Assembly: GCA_964251665.1 (NCBI GenBank)
Contig: CAXUKO010000025.1
Span: 1 to 64,000 of the forward strand
DNA: 64,000 nucleotides
Direction: 5' to 3'
Source of the DNA: JBBQLG01 sp964251665
GTDB lineage: Bacteria; Bacteroidota; Bacteroidia; Cytophagales; Spirosomataceae
Position numbers and translations under genes: made by a program. This document shows, piece after piece, positions 54,546 through 62,127 of the stretch; the first letter of the stretch is position 1; every line of letters starts with the position of its first letter. The notes under the pieces are model-generated. The model made no database searches. It was not told the origin of the DNA and saw nothing but the letters and a program-made list of their open reading frames with translations.

Positions 54546-56126
54546 ATGAAGTTTATTCCTATATCAACACTAAGCCGGGCCGCCATTGGCCGGGTTGCGC
54601 TGGCAGGCGTTATGCTGCTGGGTCCCAGTGGCTGTAAAGATTTCCTGGTCGAGCAAGCCCCCTCGAACCTGACGCCTACCAACTTTTATACCATTCCTGA
54701 CCACGCCGAGGCCGCCCTGGCGGCAGTATACGACAACCTGCGGTTCTTCGGCGACGGGTCGGGTATTTTCTCGTCGAACTGGCAGATGCTGGAAGCCCCT
54801 ACAGGTACTTCTACCACGGAGACGGCCCAGAACTCGGATCTTAATAACCTGTATGGGCTGGTGTATGACGGTAATACCGCCCACATTGTTAACTACTGGA
54901 ACGGCCTGTACCGGGTTATTGCACAGGCGAATCAGGTGCTTGACAAGGTGCCGGGTATTACGCCCATGGATGCCGCTCAGAAAACGAAAATTCTGGGTGA
55001 AGCGAAGTTTCTGCGGGCAACGGCCTACTTTACTGCCGTCCGGCTGTGGGGCGATATTCCCCTGATTACGAAACCCCAAACAGCCACGTCGGAGGACTTT
55101 CTGCCCGTACGGGCCAAACAGGAAGATATCTACAAATTGATTGTGGACGATCTGACAGCTGCCGAAGCGGCTGGTTTGGCCTGGATGGACGTATCCGGCC
55201 GGGCCAATCTGGCGGCCGTAAAATCACAGTTAGCCCGGGTGTACCTGACAATGGCCGGTTTCCCGCTCAGCAAGGGCGCGTCGCACTACAAATTAGCGGC
55301 CGACAAAGCTTATGAGGTAATCACGTACGCCAACGCCAACCCGTCGCTCATCAACCTGTTTCCGACCTACGAGGAAGTTCACCGGGAGAGTAACAAAAAC
55401 CGGGTCGAGCACCTGTTCATGATCCAGTACAACACGCTGGTGGCCGGTAATCCGATGGATAATATGTACCCGAACTTCAAGCCGGTTACGTATAACGGTC
55501 CGGGTGGTACGGGCAGCACGGTGCCGACGCCGGCGTTCTACAAGTCCTACGAAGCGGGTGACTTACGGGCCAAGGATCAGGAGGGGTACTTTTACACGAC
55601 GTATTTCACCAACGGCAATGGAGCGCCCTTCGATCTGGGAGCACCCTACATTTTCAAGCACTTCAACCGGACGGCCAACGGAACATCGGGCGTAACCGCT
55701 ACCCGCAACAATAACCTGAACGTACCACAGATCCGGTACGCCGAGGTCCTGTTGATGTATGCCGAAGCGCAGAATGAACTCGGCACGCCTACGCAGGCGG
55801 CTTATGATGCGTTCAAACGCATTCGGGACCGGGCGAAACTGGCAACGCCCGCGCTGGGGACGTTTACGCAGACCAGTTTTCGGGAAGCGGTCTGGCGGGA
55901 ACGCTGGCACGAACTGTGTTACGAGCAGATTACGTGGTTCGACATGGTCCGTCTGCGCAAGGTCTACAACGAAACCACCAACGGGTTTGACAACTTCGTG
56001 GGCCACATCAACAAAAGCTCGAATCAGCCTTTACAGGAGAAGCATCTTTTGTTTCCCATCGGCAAACAGGAACTGCTGAACAACCCCAACCTGAAACCGC
56101 AGAACCCGGGTTATCCGGGAGTATAA
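54546..56126 (+). CDS. SusD/RagB-family lipoprotein
   Basis: 526 residues (two adjacent ATGs at 54543 and 54546). Lipoprotein leader VMLLGPSGC with the SusD start KDFLVEQAPSNLTPTNFYTI. Early block DHAEAALAAVYDNLRFF, TPR-like middle (ILGEAKFLRATAYFTAVRLW, GDIPLITKPQT), and C-terminal FREAVWRERWHELCYEQITW with FDMVRLRKVY, then HLLFPIGKQELLNNPNL. Surface-exposed binding subunit for the STN-type SusC encoded just upstream. A double hairpin follows the gene and probably ends the sigma-FecR-SusCD transcript. Confidence 0.95.
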   Translation: MKFIPISTLSRAAIGRVALAGVMLLGPSGCKDFLVEQAPSNLTPTNFYTIPDHAEAALAAVYDNLRFFGDGSGIFSSNWQMLEAPTGTSTTETAQNSDLNNLYGLVYDGNTAHIVNYWNGLYRVIAQANQVLDKVPGITPMDAAQKTKILGEAKFLRATAYFTAVRLWGDIPLITKPQTATSEDFLPVRAKQEDIYKLIVDDLTAAEAAGLAWMDVSGRANLAAVKSQLARVYLTMAGFPLSKGASHYKLAADKAYEVITYANANPSLINLFPTYEEVHRESNKNRVEHLFMIQYNTLVAGNPMDNMYPNFKPVTYNGPGGTGSTVPTPAFYKSYEAGDLRAKDQEGYFYTTYFTNGNGAPFDLGAPYIFKHFNRTANGTSGVTATRNNNLNVPQIRYAEVLLMYAEAQNELGTPTQAAYDAFKRIRDRAKLATPALGTFTQTSFREAVWRERWHELCYEQITWFDMVRLRKVYNETTNGFDNFVGHINKSSNQPLQEKHLLFPIGKQELLNNPNLKPQNPGYPGV

Positions 56127-56160
56127 ATTAGCTGTTGCCGATCTTTTCTGAGAGACAACG

Positions 56161-56254
56161 CGGGACAGCCTGACCTAAGCAGACGGTCAGGCTGTCCCGG
56201 CCGACCAACAGATACGACCCGGTAACTCAGCCGGGTCGTCACCTTTTATTTTTA
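56161..56254 (+). terminator. Double-hairpin terminator
   Basis: First a perfect 15-bp stem (56161-56175 with 56185-56199, 9-nt loop). Then a 9-bp stem (56214-56222 with 56231-56239) followed by CACCTTTTATTTTT. Located 35 nt after the SusD stop and 40 nt before the GMC oxidoreductase start. Confidence 0.75.
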
Positions 56255-56293
56255 AGTCATCACGCGGGCTCTGCCGCGTTCACGTTCTCTTAC

Positions 56294-58039
56294 ATGGATC
56301 TGTTTCACATCAAGAAAGCCCCTCTGGTTTACGACGCCGTCATCGTCGGCTCCGGTGCCGGGGGCGGTATGGCCGCCTTCACCCTGGCCAAAGCCGGGGC
56401 TAAAGTCCTCCTCCTCGAAGCGGGCGGCTACTTCGACCCCGCCGACCCCAAGTACATCAACCAGCTCAAATGGCCCTACGAATCTCCCCGGCGGGGGGCC
56501 TCTACCACCCGCGCTTTCGGCGACTTCGATGCCGCCTGGGGGGGCTGGGATATTGAAGGCGAACCCTACTCGGCCAAACCCGGCACCGAGTTCCACTGGT
56601 TCCGCTCCCGCATGCTCGGCGGACGCACCAACCACTGGGGACGCATCTCGCTCCGCTTTGGTCCTGATGATTTCCGGCGCGGCTCGCTCACCGGCGTGGG
56701 CGACGACTGGCCCATCGGCTACCAGGACATCAAACCCTTCTACGACCGCGTCGACAAACTCATCGGCGTCTTTGGCTCCGTGGAGAACTTCCCCAACGAA
56801 CCCGACGGCCACTTCCTGCCCCCGCCCAAGCCCCGTTTGCATGAGCTGATGCTCAAAAAAGCGGGCAAAAGCATTGGTGTACCGGTGATTCCCTCCCGGT
56901 TGGCTATCCTCACCAAAGCCATCAACAACGAACGCGGCCAGTGCTTTTACTGCAGCCAGTGCAGCCGGGGCTGCTCGGCCTATGCCGACTTCTCTTCCTC
57001 CTCGGTGCTGGTCATCCCCGCCCTGAAGACCGGTAATGTTACGCTCGTCAACGGGGCTATGGTGCGCGAAGTGCTCACCGACGCCAAAACCGGACTGGCC
57101 ACGGGCGTTTCCTACGTCGATACGCTGAGTTTGCAGGAGATCACGGTGCAAGCAAAAACCGTCATCCTGGGGGCCAGTGCCTGCGAATCGGCCCGGCTGC
57201 TGCTCAACTCCAAGTCCGCCCGTTTCCCCAATGGCCTGGCCAACACCAGCGGGGTGATCGGCAAGTACCTCAACGATTCCACCGGGGCCTCGCGCTCGGC
57301 CTTTGTGCCGGCGCTGATGGACCGCAAGCGTTACAACGAAGACGGGGTGGGCGGTATGCACGTCTACACCCCCTGGTGGCTCGACAGCCGCAAACTGGAC
57401 TTCCCGCGTGGGTATCATATCGAGTACGGCGGGGGCATGGGTATGCCCGGCTATGGCTTTGGGGGCGGCATCGAGAGTCTGAACGGCAAGATCCCCGGTC
57501 GGGACGGTCAGCTCAAACCGGCCGGTGGCTACGGGGCGGGGCTGAAAGACGACGTGCGGAGGTTCTACGGGGCGTACGTGGGCATGGCCGGCCGGGGGGA
57601 GCCGGTGCCGCTGGCCAGTAACTACTGCGAGATCGACCCCAACACGGTCGACAAGTATGGCATTCCCACGCTGCGGTTCAACTACAAATGGGCCGATGCG
57701 GAGATTAAACAGGCCAAACACATGCAGGATACCTTCGAGGAAATCATTCATGCTATGGGCGGCATTGCGCTGGGTGACAAACCCGGTGCCGACCGCAACT
57801 ATGGCCTGGAAGCTCCCGGCAAGATCATCCATGAAGTAGGTACGGTGCGGATGGGCAACGATCCCGCGAAGTCGGCGCTGAACAAGTTTCAGCAGGCGCA
57901 TGATGTGAAGAACCTGTTCGTGGTGGATGCCGCTCCGTTCGTTTCCCAGGGTGATAAAAACGTCACCTGGACGATTCTGGCTTCTTCCATGCGTACCTCG
58001 GAGTACCTCATCGATCAGGTCAAACAGAAGAACATCTAA
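56294..58039 (+). CDS. GMC-family FAD-dependent oxidoreductase
   Basis: 581 residues, no signal peptide of its own. FAD-binding YDAVIVGSGAGGGMAAFTLA near residue 12, RSRMLGGRTNHWGR, and the C-terminal active-site region with HEVGTVRMGNDPAKS and FVVDAAPFVSQGDKNVTWTI. A four-Cys motif CFYCSQCSRGC (Cys217, 220, 223, 227) could bind a metal or Fe-S cluster or form disulfides. It resembles the catalytic subunit of gluconate-2-dehydrogenase/FAD-glucose-dehydrogenase-type complexes. Its partner gene for subunit 3 is 114 nt downstream and carries an export-type leader; the large subunit probably hitch-hikes across the membrane with it. No cytochrome c subunit adjoins. Confidence 0.93.
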   Translation: MDLFHIKKAPLVYDAVIVGSGAGGGMAAFTLAKAGAKVLLLEAGGYFDPADPKYINQLKWPYESPRRGASTTRAFGDFDAAWGGWDIEGEPYSAKPGTEFHWFRSRMLGGRTNHWGRISLRFGPDDFRRGSLTGVGDDWPIGYQDIKPFYDRVDKLIGVFGSVENFPNEPDGHFLPPPKPRLHELMLKKAGKSIGVPVIPSRLAILTKAINNERGQCFYCSQCSRGCSAYADFSSSSVLVIPALKTGNVTLVNGAMVREVLTDAKTGLATGVSYVDTLSLQEITVQAKTVILGASACESARLLLNSKSARFPNGLANTSGVIGKYLNDSTGASRSAFVPALMDRKRYNEDGVGGMHVYTPWWLDSRKLDFPRGYHIEYGGGMGMPGYGFGGGIESLNGKIPGRDGQLKPAGGYGAGLKDDVRRFYGAYVGMAGRGEPVPLASNYCEIDPNTVDKYGIPTLRFNYKWADAEIKQAKHMQDTFEEIIHAMGGIALGDKPGADRNYGLEAPGKIIHEVGTVRMGNDPAKSALNKFQQAHDVKNLFVVDAAPFVSQGDKNVTWTILASSMRTSEYLIDQVKQKNI

Positions 58040-58051
58040 TAAATTAGCCCG

Positions 58052-58137
58052 GGCGGGAATGAGCGATTGGATGAATGAGTGGATGGCCTGATACTGCTGC
58101 GTTCGCCCCTTCATTCGCTTAATCACTCATTCCCGCC
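58052..58137. repeat. Intergenic inverted repeat, 27-nt arms
   Basis: Left arm 58052-58078 and right arm 58111-58137 agree at 22 of 27 positions as an inverted repeat. The first 12 bases (GGCGGGAATGAG) are perfect, and all five differences are transitions. The loop is 32 nt. It is built of GAATGAG/GATT-like units. It fills the gap between the GMC and subunit-3 genes. Confidence 0.7.
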
Positions 58138-58153
58138 ATCACTCATTGCTCCT

Positions 58154-58774
58154 ATGAAACGCAGAGACACCCTCAAAGCCCTCACCTTAAGTTCGTTCGG
58201 GCTGGCCGTTGGCCCGGTTGAGGCCGCTGTGCCCGCACCAGAGCCGAAACCCGCCCTGAAAATACCCGGCGGGCGACAAAAATTTGAAGCCGAGCGCGAT
58301 GCCAAACTTCATGCCGAGACCTTCTTTACGCCCGCTGAACTGAAAACGGTTACCGTGCTGAGCGACATCATCATTCCGGCCGATGCCAAGTCGGGGAGTG
58401 CTTCACAGGCGGGGGTACCAGCTTTCATTGAGTTTATCATGAAAGACCAGCCCCGTCAGCAGACGCCCATGCGGGGTGGTTTGCGCTGGCTGGATAACAA
58501 ATGCGTTAGCCGCTACGGGAAGCCGTTTGCCACCTGTACCAAAGCGCAGCAGCTTGAGATCGTCGATCAGATTGCTTACCCCGGCAAGGCGACGCCCGAC
58601 ATGACGCAGGGCGTATCGTTTTTCAGTATGCTGCGGAATCTGGTAACCACCGGTTTCTACACCAGCAAGATAGGCATTGCGGATCTGGGCTACGTGGGTA
58701 ACGTGCCCAACAACTGGGAAGGCGTGCCGCCCGATGTGCTGGCGCAGTACGGGCTGAGCTACGAGGATAAGTGA
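58154..58774 (+). CDS. Gluconate 2-dehydrogenase subunit 3 family protein
   Basis: 206 residues from the ATG at 58154; the frame is open further up but passes through the inverted repeat. The N-terminus MKRRDTLKALTLSSFGLAVG looks like a Tat-type leader (RRDTLK; the canonical second-Arg context is RR-x-T-L). The core (FFTPAELKTVTVLSDIIIPA, GVPAFIEFIM, LRWLDNKCVSRYGKPFATCT) fits the gluconate_2-dh3 family, the small subunit that chaperones and exports the GMC catalytic subunit. It forms a pair with the gene at 56294 in many Bacteroidota genomes. Confidence 0.92.
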   Translation: MKRRDTLKALTLSSFGLAVGPVEAAVPAPEPKPALKIPGGRQKFEAERDAKLHAETFFTPAELKTVTVLSDIIIPADAKSGSASQAGVPAFIEFIMKDQPRQQTPMRGGLRWLDNKCVSRYGKPFATCTKAQQLEIVDQIAYPGKATPDMTQGVSFFSMLRNLVTTGFYTSKIGIADLGYVGNVPNNWEGVPPDVLAQYGLSYEDK

Positions 58775-58779
58775 GCACC

Positions 58780-58809
58780 AGGTCGGCCCCATCGGGTCGG
58801 CCTTTTTTG
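58780..58809 (+). terminator. Rho-independent terminator
   Basis: A 10-bp stem with two G-U wobbles (58780-58789 with 58794-58803), 4-nt loop, followed by a run of Ts (TTTTTTG). It sits 6 nt after the subunit 3 stop. In the other direction it is downstream of madM, for which the wobble stem is weaker. Confidence 0.75.
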
Positions 58810-58835
58810 TGTTCAGGCGGTTCGGCGTCAGAACC

Positions 58836-59603
58836 CTACCGATCAACAAACAACAGCCGCATCAGCAGATACAGCACCGACGGGCAGACCAAGCAGCCCA
58901 GTCCGGTATAAAAAGTGGCGGTCAAAGCGCCGTAGGGCACTAATTTAGGGTCGGTAGCGGCTAAACCGGCCGATACGCCACTGGTCGTTCCGGCCAGGCC
59001 ACCAAAAATCATGGCCGTATGCGGGTTGTCGAGGCCAATAAAGCGGGCGATAAAGGGCGTACTTATTGTGACGAAAATAGCCTTCACCAGGCCGGCAGCA
59101 ATACTCAGGGCCATCACATCGGAACTGGCCCCAATGGCCGCGCCCGTTACTGGCCCCACAATGTAGGTGCAGGCTCCGGCCCCAATGGTGGTCAGGCTGA
59201 TGGCGTCAGTATAACCCCAGAGCAGGGCCACGCCAACGCCCCCGATGAAGGAAAGAACGATGCCAATAAAAAGCGATAGCGCGCCAATCCAGCCCGTCCG
59301 CTTCATGACGATAAAACTGGCCCCCAGGCTTGTGGAGACAATGGCGAAATCACGAAACATGGACCCGCCCAGCAGACTAAACCCCGCGAAGAGTTTCAGG
59401 TCGGCCACGCCCTTTTCGCCCCCTGAATACAGACCACCCGCGTAGGCCAGTGCCAGCCCCATAAAAATGGCGATGGCCGAAGCCGGAATTTTTTTGTTGG
59501 TAAGCCGATTGGAGAGGATAGATGAGCTATACATCATGAATCCCACGACCAGAAAGGCGACGACCAACCCATTTTTTTCAAGAAACCGGGTTGTAGTCTC
59601 CAT
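58836..59603 (-). CDS. madM: Malonate transporter subunit MadM
   Basis: 255 residues with seven or more membrane segments. Family hallmarks: GLVVAFLVVGFMMYSSSILS, LSNRLTNKKIPASAIAIFMG, GGSMFRDFAIVSTSLGASF, and HTAMIFGGLAGTTSGVSAG. With MadL it forms a sodium-coupled malonate importer in the inner membrane. Its start lies inside the madL gene (26-nt overlap), so the two are translationally coupled. Confidence 0.92.
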   Translation of the reverse strand: METTTRFLEKNGLVVAFLVVGFMMYSSSILSNRLTNKKIPASAIAIFMGLALAYAGGLYSGGEKGVADLKLFAGFSLLGGSMFRDFAIVSTSLGASFIVMKRTGWIGALSLFIGIVLSFIGGVGVALLWGYTDAISLTTIGAGACTYIVGPVTGAAIGASSDVMALSIAAGLVKAIFVTISTPFIARFIGLDNPHTAMIFGGLAGTTSGVSAGLAATDPKLVPYGALTATFYTGLGCLVCPSVLYLLMRLLFVDR

Positions 59604-59973
59604 ACTGGTCGACGGGCTTAGGTTTAGTGAATCGGGTGAGCAACGGGATGGTCGACAGACAAAGTAACACCGGAATAATACCGGCTAACACCGCGATAAA
59701 CCCGCTGGAAACGGCCACTTTCACGTTTTGCGTTGCCGACATCGCTACCACAATCGGAATGTACATCTGGCTCCAGAACTCAACACCCTTTTCGGTGAGT
59801 GGGTGGGTATATTTCTTTTTGGCGAACCAGTCGTTGAAGAAAATCAATAACAACATAGCAAACCCGACTCCGCCTACATTGGCCTCGATGCCAATCAGCC
59901 GACCAAGCAATTCGCCCGCCAGTTGCCCTACTATGTAGCAAAAAGCCAGAATGGCGACACCGTAAATTACCAT
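59578..59973 (-). CDS. madL: Malonate transporter subunit MadL
   Basis: 131 residues, four predicted membrane helices. The family block IYGVAILAFCYIVGQLAGEL, GRLIGIEANVGGVGFAMLLL and EFWSQMYIPIVVAMSATQNV is complete. Small partner of MadM. It lies after the acyl-CoA synthetase gene on the same strand, separated by a 139-nt repeat-rich gap, so the three form a malonate uptake and activation unit. Confidence 0.93.
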   Translation of the reverse strand: MVIYGVAILAFCYIVGQLAGELLGRLIGIEANVGGVGFAMLLLIFFNDWFAKKKYTHPLTEKGVEFWSQMYIPIVVAMSATQNVKVAVSSGFIAVLAGIIPVLLCLSTIPLLTRFTKPKPVDQYGDYNPVS

Positions 59974-59989
59974 ACATGTACAGGTTAAG

Positions 59990-60112
59990 GCGGTGAGTTA
60001 GTAAGTCGGTAAGTGGATGAGTCGGTAAGTTAGTAAGTCGGTAAGTGGCAGGGAGCAAAGTGACAGGCATCAACCGCCAACTGACTTATCGACTTACTAA
60101 CTTACGGACTTA
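59990..60112. repeat. Direct and inverted GTAAGTCG-type repeat array
   Basis: A perfect 21-nt direct repeat (59996-60016 and 60028-60048, period 32 nt) built from units like AGTCGGTAAGT (three copies). Of this, 15 nt (60026-60040) recur as an exact inverted copy at 60090-60104. The array spans nearly the whole madL-matB gap and reaches the matB stop codon. No CRISPR-like unique spacers. Confidence 0.8.
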
Positions 60113-61597
60113 TCACTTAAACAGAGGTTTCAAGTCGTTTTTGGTCACCTTACCCATGGCATTACGGGGCAGGTCGTCAACTACCCGGTACGTCCGGGGC
60201 ACTTTGTAGGCGGGCATGCGTTCGCGGAGCCAGTTGCCGATACTCTCGGCCGCTACCGTTTTGTCGGTCAGAATCAGCACCGCCCCCACCAACTCACCCC
60301 ATTCTTCGTTTGGAATGCCGACGACGCTGCAATCGCTGATAGCCGGGTGTGTACGCAGGACTTCCTCAATTTCGAGCGCCGAGATTTTGTACCCACCCGA
60401 TTTGATGATGTCGATGGAGTCGCGGCCCAGCATCCGGTAGTAGCTATCTTCCAGCACCGCAATATCGCCCGTTCGGAACCAGCCATCGTCGGTAAAAGCC
60501 TGCTTGGTCGCTTCGGGCCGCTGCCAGTATTCCAGAAAAACGTTGGCACCCCGTATCTGGATCTCCCCCGGCTGACCGTCGGCCACAACTTGGTTTTCCT
60601 CATCGACCAGTCGGACGCTGACGCCCGGCAGGGGTAGTCCAATGTAGCCCACCCGGCGTTCGCCCGCGTAGGGGTTGCTGATGCCCATGCCTATTTCGGT
60701 CATGCCGTACCGTTCGAGCAGGGTGTGTCCGCTAACGGTTTTCCAGGTTTCCATCACCGAAACCGGCAGAGCCGCCGACCCCGACACCATGAGCCGGAAC
60801 CGGGACAGGGTCTCCGTTACCCGTTGTTGCTGGTCCGTTGGCAGGCTTTCCCAGTAGGCAATGAGCTTGAAGTAGATCGTTGGCACGGCCATGAACACGT
60901 TGATCCGACCGCGCTGGAACGCGTCGAAAATGGCGCTTGCCGAGAAAGTAGGCATGAACTCAACCGTAGCCCCCGCCCAGAGCGCACAGCAAACTACATT
61001 GATGATGCCGTGTACGTGATGCAAGGGCAGCACACAGAGAATATAATCATCCGCCGACCACTGCCAGACTTCTACCAGAGTCGAAATCTGGGCCTTGAGA
61101 TTAGCATGGGTGGTTACCACGCCTTTGGGTAGGTTGGTAGTGCCGCTGGTGTACAAAATCATAGCCCGGCGATGGTCATCCAGGTCCGGGAGGGACAGAA
61201 ACTCGGGATTCTCGTCGGCTTCGTTCAGCACCAGTAACCGGCAACCTTTTTCTTCGGCTAACGGGGCCAGCAGCGGGGCGTATGCTTGGTCGGCCACGAT
61301 GACCCGGGCACCGGTATCCTCGATGACATACCGCAGAGACGGCAGCGGATAGGATAACGCCAGGGGGACAGCCACGCCACCGGCCCGCCAGATGCCCCAC
61401 TGCACCCGCACGTAATCGAAGCCCGGCGCCACCATAAAGGCAACGCGGGCCTCGTTCAGATCCGCGTCGGCATCGAGCAGCCGGGCGGCAAACGCCCCGG
61501 ACGAGTCGAGTAACTGCTGATAGGTATAGGATTCGCCACCGGCACTGATGGCAATGGAGTCAGGGTTCCGGCTGGCGTTCGTTACGAGTGGCTGCAT
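60113..61597 (-). CDS. matB: Malonyl-CoA synthetase-like acyl-CoA ligase
   Basis: 494 residues, AMP-forming acyl-CoA synthetase. ATP-grasp signature MILYTSGTTNLPKGVVTTHA (P-loop of the ANL family), ERYGMTEIGMGISNP (A5 motif), VGYIGLPLPGVSVRLVDEEN, DGWFRTGDIAVL, the hinge GRDSIDIIKSGGYKISALEI, and the terminal catalytic Lys in NAMGKVTKNDL. Overall pattern and the adjoining madLM transporter genes fit malonyl-CoA synthetase, which makes malonyl-CoA from malonate. A methylmalonate or other short dicarboxylate preference cannot be excluded. No decarboxylase gene is in view. Confidence 0.88.
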   Translation of the reverse strand: MQPLVTNASRNPDSIAISAGGESYTYQQLLDSSGAFAARLLDADADLNEARVAFMVAPGFDYVRVQWGIWRAGGVAVPLALSYPLPSLRYVIEDTGARVIVADQAYAPLLAPLAEEKGCRLLVLNEADENPEFLSLPDLDDHRRAMILYTSGTTNLPKGVVTTHANLKAQISTLVEVWQWSADDYILCVLPLHHVHGIINVVCCALWAGATVEFMPTFSASAIFDAFQRGRINVFMAVPTIYFKLIAYWESLPTDQQQRVTETLSRFRLMVSGSAALPVSVMETWKTVSGHTLLERYGMTEIGMGISNPYAGERRVGYIGLPLPGVSVRLVDEENQVVADGQPGEIQIRGANVFLEYWQRPEATKQAFTDDGWFRTGDIAVLEDSYYRMLGRDSIDIIKSGGYKISALEIEEVLRTHPAISDCSVVGIPNEEWGELVGAVLILTDKTVAAESIGNWLRERMPAYKVPRTYRVVDDLPRNAMGKVTKNDLKPLFK

Positions 61598-61659
61598 CGG
61601 GGTAATTTAGCTGGATCTGGCGGGAACTCAATGCATTGGTCATTCCGACCGCTTTGATA

Positions 61660-61694
61660 CGGTAAAGACCCTCTTCGGAAGAGGGTCTTTACCG
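61660..61694. terminator. 16-bp perfect hairpin
   Basis: CGGTAAAGACCCTCTT at 61660-61675 with its perfect complement at 61679-61694 and a 3-nt loop. It lies 8 nt after the small secreted gene (minus strand). No T-run follows on either side (minus-strand tail TATCAAAG), but the stem contains CTTT. Probably the terminator of 61702-62016; it could also shield matB. Confidence 0.6.
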
Positions 61695-61701
61695 GTATGT
61701 A

Positions 61702-62016
61702 TTACTGTTTGCTGCGGCCCTGATTTTTGGCTGGCTTTGGGGCGGGGTGTCCGCTCGGCAACGCTACCGGGCTTCCGCTCTGACCGCTGGCAGCGTCGTT
61801 GGTGGCCGCTCCATCAGTTGTTGTGGAGCCATCCTTAGCCGGGAGATTTGTCGTCGTGAGCGAGTTAACCTTCGGGGGTTTGTTTGATTTCACGCGGGTA
61901 TCGGTTGTGGTCGTTGCCCGGTCGGCAGCGGTTGCCTTGTTCTTTTTTGTCTGCGCCTGGGCGGGCAACAGGGTCGCCATCCAGAGCATTCCGCTTATCA
62001 ACAGTAGGTTTTTCAT
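61702..62016 (-). CDS. Small secreted Thr/Ser/Pro-rich protein
   Basis: 104 residues. Signal peptide (MKNLLLISGMLWMATLLPAQ, cleavage at AQAQ), then a low-complexity Lys, Thr, Ser, Pro-rich mature part (ADRATTTTDTRVKSNKPPKV, PSGHPAPKPAKNQGRSKQ). Disordered, with a basic C-terminus; no domain. Such short exported proteins are common in Cytophagales and unassigned. It is flanked by a hairpin on its 3' side. Confidence 0.7.
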   Translation of the reverse strand: MKNLLLISGMLWMATLLPAQAQTKKNKATAADRATTTTDTRVKSNKPPKVNSLTTTNLPAKDGSTTTDGAATNDAASGQSGSPVALPSGHPAPKPAKNQGRSKQ

Positions 62017-62127
62017 GGGTTTACATTGAGTTAATACGTGTTCAATAAGCTAACCGGGAGAGATAGGAATGAGTTGGAAAAAGTGCCGGAAAATGTCAAT
62101 TAATGGCTCCTTACCAAATCCGTGTAC

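Noticed and set aside
56252..58126. Very long minus-strand frame (over 600 codons) opposite the GMC gene
   Set aside because: The plus-strand frame has clear FAD and active-site motifs; the opposite frame is Gly, Val, His and Arg-rich noise from third-position GC bias.
59780..60073. Minus-strand frame of 97 codons rich in Thr, Leu and His
   Set aside because: It is a translation of the GTAAGTCG repeat array plus an out-of-frame part of madL.
59990..60112. CRISPR-like appearance of the short repeats
   Set aside because: Only two full copies with an 11-nt spacing made of the same unit, plus an inverted copy; no unique spacers and no cas genes.
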